From Ophiodon elongatus (lineage: Eukaryota > Chordata > Actinopteri > Perciformes > Hexagrammidae), in NCBI GenBank assembly GCA_016806645.1, contig JACSYO010001694.1, positions 2,642,001 to 2,706,000 of the forward strand: a stretch of 64,000 bases of DNA. Direction: 5' to 3'. Each line of letters begins with the position of its first letter. Positions within the stretch are counted from its first letter, which is position 1. A program made the position numbers and the translations under genes. Below the pieces are notes generated by a model. The model made no database searches. It was not told the DNA's origin and saw only the letters and a program-made list of their open reading frames with translations. Below, piece after piece: positions 30,323 to 42,700 of this stretch.

Positions 30323-31528
30323 GATTTTTATTCTCATGATTCTGTATGTTGTGTGCGTTTCTTGAATGTCTTAAGGATATTTGTCACTGAAAACATAATT
30401 GAAGACTGGTAACATGGATTTAGTCTACAGTAATGGAACACTTTGCGTCTGTAAGCAGGGTGTTTTAAGGTACAGTATCTCTTTACAGATATCAATGATA
30501 GCTGAGAATATCTACACTTTATTAAGAAGTAAAGGAAATTAACTAAATTTGCTCATGGGCTGTACTTAAGTACAAATTTGAGATTATATTTCTAAATTGT
30601 AATTTTACTTAACAATTCTGCTTTACTTCAGAGTTAACATTTTTACTTTTTACTCCAATACATTTATCTGACAGTTAGTTTGCAGATTTTACATACAAAA
30701 CATAATTAGCCTGTAAAATGAGATGAATTTCTTACACATTGAATCACTGCACAGTATATACGGTTTTAAAGTAGCTCCACTGCGAACAGATACAGAAATC
30801 TATATATTTATTTCAGGTAACACTTACTGATTATATAATGCTGTACTTTCATAATCTTTTTTATTGAGGGCATTGAATATTTTCACATTCTATTCTTACT
30901 GCTCTCGTAAAGGGTGTACATCCCACCATTGATTAATTGAAAGTGCATTATATTTATTGTAACTGGATTTACTGTACATAGTAATATCTGTAGGTACGTT
31001 TACTCTACTTGAGTGTCCACTCCACTGCATGTCACAACTTTTGTCACTCTCACTTAACCTTTCATGTTAAGTTTTTAATGCAAAACATGTAATCCGTTTT
31101 TAAAATATGATGCATTATTATAATTAAACCATCCTAAATTATATTTAGCATAAAAAACTAGCTCCAACTATAACATATAATTACTGTTTACATGATGATG
31201 GTCCAATAATAAAACACAGAGAGCTCCCTCTGCCAAACAAAACCTTTTTTTATGTAATACCTTCAGTACATTTTGCTGTTTAATTTATGATACAGACGTT
31301 GTATAGGGTGGCCTTGCTATGGTCTGAATACTTCCGACATCACTGCTGTTCATAAGGTAGCAATACAATGCACAAGATAATTACACTTTCTTTTCTGCCT
31401 ATTATCTGTCTGACAAGCGCAAGCTGTCATTCCGTTTGACCGCCCTCGGCCACCGTAGGCTACGTCAGAGGTAAATACTGTCTGCTGGCCCACCACTAGC
31501 TAGCTAGCTAGCTACCTGTGAAAGCAAC
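30323..31528 (+). other. smad2 - ier3ip1 spacer and ier3ip1 promoter
   Basis: AT-rich with no gene. The last 100 bases before the ier3ip1 start are GC-richer (GACCGCCCTCGGCCACCG at 31439) and carry a (CTAG)n run at 31494-31515, which marks the promoter and leader. Confidence 0.45.
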
Positions 31529-34500
31529 ATGGCTTTTACTTTGTACTCTCTCATTCAAGCAGCAATCCTGTGCGTCAACGCTGTCGCTGTATTGCACGAA
31601 GAAAGATTTCTGAGTAAAAGTAAGTGGATGTAGTTTAAAGTGTAATATGAACGAGGCTAGCTAATGCTAGCTAGCTAGTTAGTAACTTAACAGCTAGGCT
31701 AATTAAAACGGTTGTAAAAACATTCAAAACAATTGGGATTCATAGGGGCGTTATTTAGAGGTACAACCTCTAATAAATGACAGCTAATGTTTTGTTTTGT
31801 TCTAATAACGAAGCTGCCTGTCCATTCATCTATGTGTTAATCATCTCTAGTTGGATGGGGAGTGGACCAAAGTGTCGGAGGTTTTGGTGATGAGCCAGGA
31901 GTCAAAGTGCAGCTAATGAACCTTGTCCGCTCTGTGAGGACAGTGATGAGAGGTGAGTTTCACTCTAGTACCTTGTCTAGTACACACGTCTAGTACATAC
32001 ACGTCTAGTACCATGTCTAGTACACACGTCTAGTACATACACGTCTAGTACACACACGTCTAGTACCATGTCTAGTACACATGTCTAGTACACACGTCTA
32101 GTACCATGTCTAGTACACACACTCTAGTACCATGTCTAGTACACACGTCTAGTACCATGTCTAGTACACACACTCTAGTACCATGTCTAGTACACACACT
32201 CTAGTACCATGTCTAGTACACACACTCTAGTACCATGTCTAGTACACACACTCCAGTACAGTGGTTCTCAAACTTTTTCTGTCACGCCCCACTTTGGAGG
32301 AAGAAAAATGTTCATGCCCCAACAAAATTGTAACAAAATGGTCCATTTTGAATTTTTATTGAAATAGAAACATGTTGTGACTCCTCCATTTGTGCTTTTT
32401 CAACTAATAGATAAATAAAATTGCAATCACTTTCAAGTAAACCAGATTGCTTCATCAGACAAAAACAAATTGTGCAATCACTTTGTTAAAACAATGCAAA
32501 TAAAGTTATATCTGTGCAAAAAATAACTAATATTTGGCAAAACATAGCTTATTGTGGCTGCAATTAACCTGTTTTACACTGATTATATTTTCAAAATAGC
32601 CGGAGAGGGGGTGTGGCTTATCTCCGTGGAAATAGTTCCTTTCTGCCATCCACCGTGGAAGAAATAACCACCAGTTCTGCTTTGTACATGTTGTGGAAGT
32701 CCCACAAACGTTGGAACATCAAACGTCCTCATGTCTGGGTTCATAATAATATGTGATATTATCCGTAGTTGCACACAGCTGCTCCAGGAGCTGCGTCTGG
32801 AGGACTTCTCCTCCATAGTTTCTGACCAGCAGCGGCAGGACGGCGGTGATGACGGGCGGAGCTTCTCAACGCTGATTGGCTTTCGCAACTCAGCGTCACG
32901 CAAATTTTTCGCCCGAGTTGAAAAATTTCAACTTGCGCGAATCATTCGCGTCGCGTCATTTGCGCGAGTTCGCGGCGTCTGGCGAAAATTTGCTTTTTCA
33001 CAACCATTTTGCGTCTGTGCATTGACTTTGTATGTAATCTGGTCACGCGAAAAATTCGCAACGCTTTTGGTGTGAACACACCTTGAGTCGCCAAGGAGCT
33101 TGGCCGTCGCGCATGCGCAACCGTATCCTGTTAACGCCTTAACGTAAACATTTACACGAAAGTACAGGCATTTCGCCGTGTATTTATTAATGACTGCTGT
33201 GTTCACACCAAAAGCGTTGCGATTTTTTCGCGCAAGTAGATTAGTTACATACAAAGTCAATGCACAGACGCGAATGGTTGCGAATAACGCAAATTTACGC
33301 CGGGTGGCACGAACGGCGCGAATGATGCGACGCGAACAATTCACCTCATTCGCGTGACGCTGTGTTGCGAAAGCCAATCAGCGTTGAGAAGCTCCGCCCC
33401 TCATCAATGACATCATGCCGCTGTTGAATCAGAAACCATGGAGGAGAAGTTGATAGACTGGAAGCGGCAGTTCTCCCGATCCTGGAGAAGTTGTGTGCGG
33501 CTACAGATAATATTATGAACCCAGACACGAGGGCGTCTGATGTTCCCACGTTTGTGGGACTTCCACAACATGTCCAAAGCAGAAATAGTGGTTAGTTCTT
33601 CCATGGTGGATGGCGGAAATTAACTATTTCCACAGAGATAAGCCATGCCCGCTCTCCGGCGCGTCTAGCAGCAAGGCCGAGATCCTCCTTGTGGCACTGG
33701 CACCGCAGTGGCAAGCGTCAGTCAGGCGTCAGGACTGTGGCAAGTCTGTGGCAGGCGTCAGTCAGGCATCAGGACTGTGGCAAGTCTGTGGCAGGCATCA
33801 GTCAGGCATCAGGACTGTGGCAAGTCTGTGGCAGGCATCAGTCAGGCATCAGGACTGTGGCAAGTCTGTGGCAGGCGTCAGTCAGGCATCAGGACTGTGG
33901 CAAGTCTGTGGCAGGCGTCAGTCAGGCATCAGGACTGTGGCAAGCGAGCGGCACCCGTTGGGCACTCGTCAAGAAGCTGCCAAGCTAAGTGGGCGGAGCC
34001 ACATTTCCTGGTAACACACATTGTTGTCATGACGGGTCAGCTGCCGTATATCAGTTAAATGATCATAGTATGGATTTTAGTTCAGTCACAGAAAAGCTGC
34101 GTGACTTCTATCTGTACACTGAGGTATTTGTCAATACCTCAGTGTACAGACAGATAGATAGATAATGTGGGCCTTTTTGTAGACTTAATTACAATATGCA
34201 ATACTGCTGTACAATACTGAATATTGTGTTGCTACTACTACATTTCACTTCATAATTTATTACACTTATATACCATAATATTCATAATATACCAGCCTTT
34301 TTTATTTGTTTTATTAAATTAAATAGTCTGAACCCTAGTGGTGGCACTCCTGTGACAACTATTGGCACTGGCAGCTCGTGGCACCTACCGACACCTGCAT
34401 ACAAGGAGAGGACAAGTGTAGATATTATTCGACTTGTTTTTATCTATACTTTTACATTATAATAAAAAGGATGATTTAGCCAATTGTTGTAAATGACTAT

Positions 34501-35963
34501 AAAAGTAATTATTTGGAAAGAGTATATTTTGTTCCTTTTTGTTTAAAAATCAGCGAAATCATACATAAATAAAATTAATGAGAAACAAAAAAATCCCAAT
34601 GAGGTTGCTCTAAGGATGTATACAGAGACCGGGGGCTCAGTAGACTCAACTAAAATCATAAAAATGACTTACGGCAGCTGACCTGTCGTAACAACAATGG
34701 GTGATCCCAGGAAATGTGGCTCCGCCCACTCAGCTTGGCAGTTTCTTCTTTTTTTTAATTTAATTTGTTATTCTTTATTCAACAATTGCGCATGTACAAT
34801 TTCATAAATTCTCAATAAGAAACGGCAAAATACATTTTAATACATTTAAATATATTTAAATGTTTTTGCTTGCCACTGTCAATAATCGCACTCGCTGTCT
34901 CTCGCGTCTAGCGCGAATGAAACGAAATACCCACAAGTAGTCCGGCGAGTAAACTCACGCGTGTAACGTGGTGCGAAAATTCGCAACGCTTTTGGTGTGA
35001 ACACAGCATATGTTTTATGTCCGTGTACTTGTACCTGTACTTTTATAATATGTGAAATTCTCAATAAAGTTCTTGAAATAAAAATATTCTGCATTTCCCC
35101 CTGCGCCCCACCTGTAATACCACTGCGCCCCACAGTTTGAGAAACACTGCTCTAGTACCATGTCTCACACTCTCTAGCACCATGACTAGTACACACACTC
35201 TAGCACCATGTCTAGTACACACTCTAGCACCATGTATAGTACACACACTCTAGCACCATGTCTAGTACACACTCTCTAGCACCATGTCTAGTACACTCAC
35301 TCTAGTACCATGTCTAGTTCACACTCTCTAGCACCATGTCTAGTACACACACTCTAGTACCATGTCTAGTACACACACGCTAGCACCATGTCTAGTACAC
35401 ACACTCTAGTACCATGTCTAGTACACACACTCTAGTACCATGTCTAGTACACACACTCTAGCACCATGTCTAGTACACACACTCTAGCACCATGTCTAGT
35501 ACACACACTCTAGCACCATGTCTAGTACACACACTCTAGCACCATGTCTAGTACACACACTCTAGCACCATGTCTAGTACACACTCTAGCACCATGTCTA
35601 GTACACACTCTCTAGCACCATGTCTAGTACACTCACTCTAGTACCATGTCTAGTTCACACTCTCTAGCACCATGTCTAGTACACACACTCTAGCACCATG
35701 TCTAGTACACACACTCTAGCACCATGTCTAGTACACACACTCTAGCACCATGTCTAGTACACACACTCTAGCACCATGTCTAGTACACACTCTCTAGCAC
35801 CATGTCTAGTACACACACAGCTTGTGTACGGGGGAGGGACACAGAAGCCCAGTGAAACTCCTCTTGGCTCTGCTCATGTCATCTATTGTCTTTTTTTTTC
35901 TCTACAGTGCCGTTGATTGCAGTGAATGCAGTCTGCATAGTGCTGCTGCTTCTGTTTGGATGA
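31529..35963 (+). CDS. ier3ip1: Immediate early response 3-interacting protein 1, 3 exons, 82 aa
   Basis: IER3IP1 (yeast Yos1 relative) is a small ER/Golgi membrane protein needed for early secretory traffic; human loss causes microcephaly with neonatal diabetes. Exons 31529-31619, 31851-31952 and 35908-35963 sum to 249 nt. The protein begins MAFTLYSLIQAAILCVNAVAV, the first membrane helix, continues LHEERFLSKIGWGVDQSVGG and FGDEPGVKVQLMNLVRSVRT, and ends in the second helix VPLIAVNAVCIVLLLLFG. Length and all three exons match vertebrate IER3IP1. It follows smad2 in the same direction; the two are also near neighbours on human 18q21. Intron 2 (3955 bp) is almost wholly made of tandem repeats and transposons, see separate entries. 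Confidence 0.97.
31968..32258. repeat. CTAGTACCATGTCTAGTACACACACT minisatellite, left block (unit about 26 bp)
   Basis: Tandem units built from CTAGTACCATG and TCTAGTACACACAC start 16 bases after the exon 2 donor and stop at the hAT-type insertion. The same array resumes at 35150, so the insertion split one array. Confidence 0.95.
32599..33660. repeat. Head-to-head pair of element copies forming a 1.06-kb foldback
   Basis: 32599-33082 is an imperfect inverted copy of 33196-33660, with 33083-33195 between. Both outer ends carry GCCGGAGAG and GGCTTATCTC, and both inner ends carry AACGCTTTTGGTGTGAACAC. Each arm has the block GAGAAGCTCCGCC / AGCGTTGAGAAGC and a worn coding-looking stretch. The two are probably two insertions of one family rather than one event, since they differ at many bases. 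Confidence 0.85.
33705..33945. repeat. 40-bp tandem repeat, about six units
   Basis: Units of exactly 40 bp (CAAGTCTGTGGCAGGC then RTCAGTCAGGCATCAGGACTG) follow one another with only A/G changes. All three forward frames stay open because 40 is not a multiple of 3 and no stop occurs; this makes three overlapping false ORFs. Confidence 0.95.
33977..34745. mobile_element. Element bounded by about 70-bp inverted repeats
   Basis: GCCAAGCTAAGTGGGCGGAG ... GGTCAGCTGCCGTA (33977-34050) returns in reverse complement at 34673-34745. Between them is a perfect 18-bp hairpin with a 4-base loop (34111-34150) and AT-rich sequence. This looks like a small inverted-repeat transposon inside the hAT-type element. 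Confidence 0.7.
34895..35015. mobile_element. Third copy of the AACGCTTTTGGTGTGAACAC end
   Basis: The end motif seen at 33058-33080 and 33197-33225 recurs at 34976-35007, and a worn form lies in the rchy1 3' UTR near 5480-5510. Confidence 0.65.
35150..35815. repeat. CTAGTACCATG/CTAGCACCATG minisatellite, right block
   Basis: Continuation of the array cut by the hAT-type element. In this block most units read CTAGCACCATG in place of CTAGTACCATG, so a unit variant has spread on this side after or around the time of insertion. Confidence 0.95.
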
Positions 35964-36649
35964 GGAGCGAGTGAAGATGAGACAAACCAGTCTCGCTCTC
36001 GGGAGGACATCTCCATCACCTCAGGAACTCTTCTGCAGAAACATATGATCACTTTTGACTCACAAAAATGTCTCCTGTCAGCCTGAATGTGAATATTATC
36101 ATTTAATATTCCACATCAATACATGGGATATTTGTCAAGGCCTGTTTTGTACAGCACAGTAATTCAAAATAAGTACCTGCAGCTATTTAGAATGGTTAAC
36201 TTCTCTCTTCTTTTGAATAGCACAATAAAATGCTGAATATTAAACACATTTGCCTATGATTTAACTATAAATATGAAAAAATAATGTTTTCACATTTTTC
36301 TGAGATAAATATAAGTTTCACATGGAAGATGACTGTAAAATGTTTGTACGTGGAAAAGATGTAAATTAATTATTGTATACGTGCTATGATTGTTGAAATG
36401 CGCGCAAAGAAAGATGTTTTTAAAACTCACTAAGTCTGCTTTATGTCTCTCATTTCTCGAAATAGTCGAATCAGGTGTGTTTGTCCCAGCTCGCGCTCCG
36501 TACTTTTGGCAACGTCATTGACATTGACTACCGATCGTGTTTGTGTTAACTTTTATAGTGCCGGTAGACTTACAAAGTTAATTACTATGTAGCGATGTGA
36601 CGTGATAACGCGTTTATTAGGCGTTGCATTGTAATTAATGTGAGCAATT
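35964..36649. other. ier3ip1 3' UTR and spacer
   Basis: No gene is seen. AATAAA at 36224-36229 is a likely ier3ip1 polyadenylation signal. The last 200 bases are probably the promoter of the next gene. Confidence 0.5.
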
Positions 36650-39600
36650 ATGGGCAATGCGCAAAGTTGCATTGTTGCGTCGCTCTCTGTATCGTGTGTG
36701 TATTTAGTTTATGTTCACGTCTACTGCTCTTATAAGCTGTTGAGAACACGCGTACTGAGCGAGAGACTCCCAAGTGTTGTGTACCTTTACATTAAATATG
36801 TGACTAAAGCTGTGACTCGGAGGACGGGCTGCCTGCACACAGCCACGACAGGGCAGCGTGAAGTTGTTTACACGGTCCTCAGCTGCAGGTGAGCAGGGGG
36901 CCACTTCCGTTGAAGTTTTACTGCAGTCGAGGCTGCCTGTACGTTGTTTTTTTTTTTTTTTATACACGCATGTACTAGGCATGACGGTAGGAGCGTGTAA
37001 GAACTGACGTCAAAATAAGAGCAAAGGTCCGCTGAACGTGATAGGACGTGTCACATTTATTCAATAAGTCAATCAATACGTCTGTAAATACAGATACATT
37101 AATGAATTAAACTAAATAAATGAGTGAAAAATTAACTATTAACTTTAAAAAAAAAAAATGCAAACTGTATTTGAAGGAAAAAAATAATTTTTCCGATGTG
37201 TGAATACGCATATATTATACCTAATATCGATAGCATGCCACATCGCAAGGTATCTCTTCTGATATCAGGACATTCTGATGTTGAATTTCAAAATGAAAGC
37301 CCTAGAAAATCACATTCATGAGCCAATGTGTCTCTAATTCAAGATTATATTTTAAAGTAAATGGTCCATAGTTACAAACTAATTTCACTTCAGATTAATA
37401 GTAGACCACCTCAAGTTGTCACTCAGAGACATTCAAGACATTCTGTGATTTCAAAATTAAAGCCCTTCGAAATCTCCTTCATGAGCTAACTTCAAATCAC
37501 AATCCTGAGCCAATTTACCTCTAATTTCAAATGAGATTTTAAAGCAAATGGTCCAAAGTTATAAACTAATTTCACTTCAGAGTAATAGTAGACCACCTCA
37601 AGTTGTCATTAGACTTAAAAGAAAACAGCCTATTGTCACAAACTATTCTAAATGTCCTTGTATATATAATAGTTTGTGACAATAGGCTGTTTCCTTTTCA
37701 TTCTAATCTGAAATTAGAGGTAAATTGGCTCATGATTGTGATTTTGGAAGTTAGCTCAAGAAGGAGATTTTGAAGGGCTTTAATTTTGAAATCACACATC
37801 AGAATGTGTTGATTGTCTCTGAGTGACAACTTGAGGTGGTCTACTATTAATCTGAAGTGAAATTAGGTTGTAACTTTGGACCATTTCCTTTAAAATTAAA
37901 TCTGAAATTAGAGATAAATTGGCTCATGAATGTGATTTTCTAGGGCTTTCATTTTGAAATTCAACATCAGAATGTCCTGATATTGGAAGAGATATCTTCC
38001 AAGGTGGTATGCTATCGATATTAGGTATAAGTATTCACACAATGGAAATTAAATTGTTCCTTGAAATAGTGTTTGCATGTGGTATTATTTTTTTTTAAGT
38101 TGTCATTCATAAAATGTAGAATGTTTCACTAATGTATTAATGTATCTGTATTTACAGACGTATTGACTGACTATCACGTTCAGCGGAACTTTGCTCTTAT
38201 TTTTGACGTCAGTTCTTACACGCTCTTACCGTAATGCCTAGTACACATGCCTACCGAAAAAAAGACTGCAGTGAAGTTTTAAGGACACTAAACGGGTCTG
38301 AGAGAGTAGACTGCTGGCCATTCACATTTTGAGTCAAGTGCATTTGTCTGTCAAAGGCTGGAGACTCCCCTGTTGAGGAGGTTCTGCGACGCTGCAGGTT
38401 ATGGTTGGGATTATCCAGACACAGAATACAGAGACATCCCGATGTGCTTCCCAGAGATTCTCTGCCGCAGACTGCTGCTTATGGCGCTAACTGATGCAAA
38501 CTTCAGACTCAGCCCAGCAGGTGAGACTTAACACACATTCAGCAAGTCTCTTTTAAAGCTGATTGCTCAGTCCTGTGTTTTCTGAAGCTGTCTAATAAAC
38601 TATAACACATGTGGAGCACACTTGGTTAATTCCCACTGCCCTAATTTAATGAATGCTCCTAATAAAATGTTATAAAATGGAAATATGATCGTGATTGTGA
38701 ATTTCTTCTGCAGGTCTGGTTCGTGTGCGTCAGAGTTTGAAAACCCTCCAGCCAGTTGATGAACTGAAGAAGGGTCCCTTCGTGCTGCAGGTCCGAGTTC
38801 AGGAGTACCGGCGAATTGATGCAGGGGTGGAGGTCGACATCGGTCTGTCTGCCACTTCTCGTACCGGATGCCCAGTGTGGGAAAGCGTCCTGACACTGCT
38901 GTCCAAAAACTCAGATAGCTTACCCAAGAATGCACATGAATGTGAGCAATAATCTGGTGATTTCTGCTTTTTCTTTTTTTTGTTGCCTTTTCACACAACA
39001 AACACCAATTATTGTAGTCATGTTTTTAGTGGCAGAGCGTAAAGTCTTTCTCTTCTGTTTCTATTCACATGTCTTTTGACAGGCCAACCAGATGAACCTG
39101 CGCCAGAAAATGTGAAGCAGATAGAGGTCAGAGTTCCCAGGACCACCGGACTGCAGGGTGTTTGGTTCTTCTCCGACTACTCACCCTATCGGCTGCTCTC
39201 TCTATCGGCCAGGCTCTTTGGCTCCAGATCGCAGACCGCACCGAGTCTCTGGATGCTCTCTGTCTGCCTGGCTGAAATAGAAAAGCACAAAGGTAAAATA
39301 TTTTATGAAAAGACCAAACTTATTGGTAGGTAAGGTTTATGAAACATTGTAGTAATTTAACCTAGAGGAAGTTCATGAACGCTTTTATTTTTGCGATTTT
39401 AAACTTTTTCAAAAAAAGGAACATGCTTTTTTCACACCAGACCTTTTCTTGTTTATCTTTTTCTTGCTATGGCGAGTCAAAATGCTGTGAAAATGTTCGA
39501 AGCCATACTGGTCATATCTTCTCATTGCTCTGTTGCGTCATCAGGGGTTGGCGTCATCACTGCTCCCGTCAACGTCACTGCCCAATTTAAGGAGCCTCTT

Positions 39601-39732
39601 TTGGTACCAGGCAGAGTGAAGTTCACGTTTTGGGAGAAAAACGGGGCTCAGTCTCCTGCCCAGGACCTCTGCTTCCACATGCAGCAACATGGGAGCAACA
39701 AATCTCACATTATGGGGTTGATTTCTAGGTGA
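36650..39732 (+). CDS. Uncharacterised 342-aa protein, probable MaoC/hotdog-like fold, 5 exons
   Basis: Exons 36650-36888, 38357-38520, 38714-38941, 39083-39292 and 39545-39732 sum to 1029 nt with consistent phases, all GT-AG. The N-terminus has a hydrophobic segment (VASLSVSCVYLVYVHVYCSY) that could anchor it in a membrane. Then come YGWDYPDTEYRDIPMCFPEI, LRLSPAG-like GLVRVRQSL, a beta-rich stretch (FVLQVRVQEYRRIDAGVEVD), a second half with GVGVITAPVNVTAQF and the end KSHIMGLISR. The pattern of beta strands and the closing H-x-x-G-x-x-x-R recall double-hotdog MaoC-like thioester hydratases, but I see no certain catalytic Asp/His pair, so the function is unknown. The first exon is the least certain: the ATG at 36650 has only frame and donor support. 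Confidence 0.7.
36968..38250. mobile_element. 1.28-kb foldback element in intron 1 of the MaoC-like gene
   Basis: The left arm (36968-37648) is repeated in reverse complement from about 37669 to 38250, with a loop of about 20 bases. Outer ends are GCATGTACTAGGCAT and ATGCCTAGTACACATGC. Each arm contains blocks such as CAAGTTGTCACTCAGAGAC and GTAGACCACCTCAAG, some of them twice, so the arms themselves hold a diverged tandem copy. No coding capacity is seen. It makes up most of the 1468-bp intron. Confidence 0.92.
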
Positions 39733-42700
39733 TTGACTAATTTATAAGGTTAATATTTGTAGTTTTTGTCAAAACACAATAAATGAATGATTTTCTTTCT
39801 GTTTTGTTCTGCTTCAATTTGAATAACACAGTGTATAATCAATGAAATGTAACAAAGTTGGTCTGGACAACCGGCTAATTGACAAGTTTGTTATCACATG
39901 ATCATAAAATAAGCAGATTTTTTGAAAATGAGAATACAGAGATTTGATCATATCAAAATGTTCCATGTCGTCCAATAAGACTACACTTTAAAAACTGTGA
40001 AAAAAAAAAAGAAAATGCTGACAATGCACACCTCTTTTAGGGAGGTGCTGACTCGTTGCAGGTATACATCAAGGAAAGTCAGATACAATCTCTTCACTTA
40101 AAATTCTTCAGATCAACATTTCAGCACAACTGTGTTTAGTTTGTTGGTGGTAAAGTTTCTTAGAAAGTTATTAATGAAGGAAATGCATAAAGAAAACATG
40201 GACACAGAGGCACACACTTAAGGACAATAAGTAGATACATGTTTTAATTATGGACCAGCTGTTTCCCCTTGCTTTGAGTCTTTATGCTAAGCTAAGATAA
40301 TCGCTTCCTGCAGGCTATTGCTCCATATTTACCCTACAGACATGAACAAGAAAGCATATACATGTATTCCCAAAATCAATTTAAGTTGGAATATATACGA
40401 TTAGATTTATCAGCAGGACGTTGTGCTGTATGTTTCATAGGTCTACTGTACATGAGCACTTTGTCATATGACATGTCTACCGGTTGACTATAGGCTAATG
40501 CAGACGCCATCCCTACAGGGAACGAAGACTTTTCAATATTTGATCCCTCTGTTATTCCTGTTTGCAGCTTTTTTGTGTGTTAAGGTCTGTCCTCCTGTAT
40601 TATTTAATGGAACACATTCCGTGCATGGGAAGGAATGTGAAACCATGCATCCCTGCACCACTGTAACATTTCATAAAGGAATCATGTTAGTGAGTTTTAG
40701 GGGTGCTGATAGGCAGATTTTGTTACTTTTGGACAGGCTAGCTGTTTACCCGGTTTCCAGCATTTAGTTCTGCTAGCATTCCTTCTTCTTTCATGAGAAC
40801 AATTGTCCAAGAAGTGGACATTCACGTTGTGTTCTGTGGATACTGATCGTTTCCAGGTGAAAATATGTGCAGCTATGAATGCGAAGCTCGCTGAACTTGG
40901 GGGTGGGGGTAAAGAAATAGTAGTGTGATTTCAAACGGCAGAGCATCCCGTGACTTCCTCCCTGCACACACTGTGAGCAGTTGTAGTTTATAAGATAAAG
41001 GGGAGGGCGTGTGTGAAGAGTCTCTGTTTATAGACATCCAGAGGACACATACGGAGGAGAAATCAGTTTCACCAAGCTGTACTACAGATCAGAGGGACAC
41101 ATGCTGGGTCATCCCACTTCTGCCATGTGATTTTCATTACAGCAACTTGGGGAAGAGTTCGACTGTGGAAGGCTTAGGGTAAAAGCATTTTTTTTATATT
41201 TGAATGCAAGTGGATGTTTGTGATAAGTAAGATTTCTTTATGTAGGATTCTGTATGCTTGTGAAATCACTGTAATTGATATATAGCCTACTAATCTAGTT
41301 TGTGTATGCGACACAAATGTTCTGTCCCCCTACAAAAGGAACTTCATTAAATACTTCAACTCGTGGTTGGCAATGAAGTAATTCATACCAAGGTGAGTCT
41401 TGGGTCTTTGGTTAATTCAACATTATTGTCTTATTCCTCCTTGTACTGCCAGTATAAGTTCCCTCTGCCACAGTTAAAGCTGTCGTCAACCTTCTCATAG
41501 TCGCTGAGACAAAAACAGCCATCAACCAAGAGCAAACTAAAGCAGTAAAGTAGTGAGTGTGTTTATATAAAATCTGTTTTTCATTTATTGTTCCTCAGCT
41601 ACCACCACATGCTGGAGTGGATAGGCAGCCTCTCGCTTGAACATGTACATTGCTGTTATTATTCATTTATAGAGTCCCGATTCTGTCATGCATATGAGTC
41701 AGTCAAGTGTAAGAGGGTCAGACTGCTCAGCTCCTGTACAGAGTGGATTGCATTTAGCATGTCGAGGCGTAAAGTGGAAACGCTCCTCTTGAAGAAGTAT
41801 TTTAATCTCGTATTTAGTGTAAATATGTAATTTGTCTTAACGTTATTTGTCACATGTATTCTTATTTTAATCGTATAGTCCAGAACTAATTTGAACATTA
41901 ACATTTCAGAAACAGTATCTGCTATTAGCTTTAGCTAATGGTAGATTTCTGCAGCATGAACATTTAGAACGTCTGCCATTCTGCCTAAAATATGTTCTGA
42001 AGTCGCTCAATGATGCATTCACCCCTTCATCTCTTTTGTTTCTGTGAGAAGAAGGGGAGAATGTGTGGGGGTTTTAGAGAGATGAGATGAAACTCACACA
42101 CACTCCTTCCATGGTTAGAGCACTTTAGAGGAGTTCATCTGTCTCCTTCTTCAAAGAGCGGATCCTCTGGGAATTCAAGTTATTTTTGCTTCTTTTAAAA
42201 GTACCAGCTTCATTTATTTATTCAGAGAGGCCAATACTAAATGACAGCTTGTTCTCTCTTACTGTTGTTCATGAAGTCCATTGCACTTACGATTACCTGC
42301 CCCAGTTGCTGTGTTAGTGAAAGATGTGACTAATATTAATGCTGCAACTGCACAATAGTACCATTGTACAATGGGGTGAGTGATGTCTGTAACAGTGTAT
42401 ATTATGCATTGTACTAGCCATACAAAATGAGGAAATGTTAAAGGAAAACCCTGAACAGATTAGTGGAAAATACAGGACTTAATGGATAATCATTCAATAA
42501 TGAGTATGAAAATTATGTGAATGGCACTACAACCTTTATAGTCACTTGATCTGAACCCGGTTGAACGCCTATGTGAGATATTAGAGCAGCGTGTAAGACC
42601 ACCACCACCATCATTAAGTATAAATGAGAGAATATGTTTTGGAAGAATGGTGTTCATCCCTTCAGTAGAGTTCCAGTGTAAACGATGCAGAGGAGCATTG

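Larger units (their letters stand above)
32259..35149. mobile_element. Non-autonomous hAT-type element (2.9 kb) with nested repeats
   Basis: The element begins CAGTGGTTCTCAAACT and ends in the inverse of CAGTGTTTCTCAAACT, a terminal inverted repeat with one mismatch. It is flanked by an 8-bp duplication, CTCCAGTA (32251-32258) and CTCTAGTA (35150-35157), one base apart; because the target is itself a repeat, the difference is not surprising. End sequence and 8-bp duplication are those of hAT (Charlie-like) elements. No transposase frame is seen. Inside are a foldback, a 40-bp tandem array, a second inverted-repeat pair and an end of the family seen in the rchy1 3' UTR. Confidence 0.85.

Noticed and set aside
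33610..34058. Three overlapping repetitive frames
   Set aside because: Caused by the stop-free 40-bp array inside a transposon.
31968..35815. Regularly spaced repeats that might suggest a CRISPR array
   Set aside because: Head-to-tail minisatellite without unique spacers, in an intron of an animal gene.
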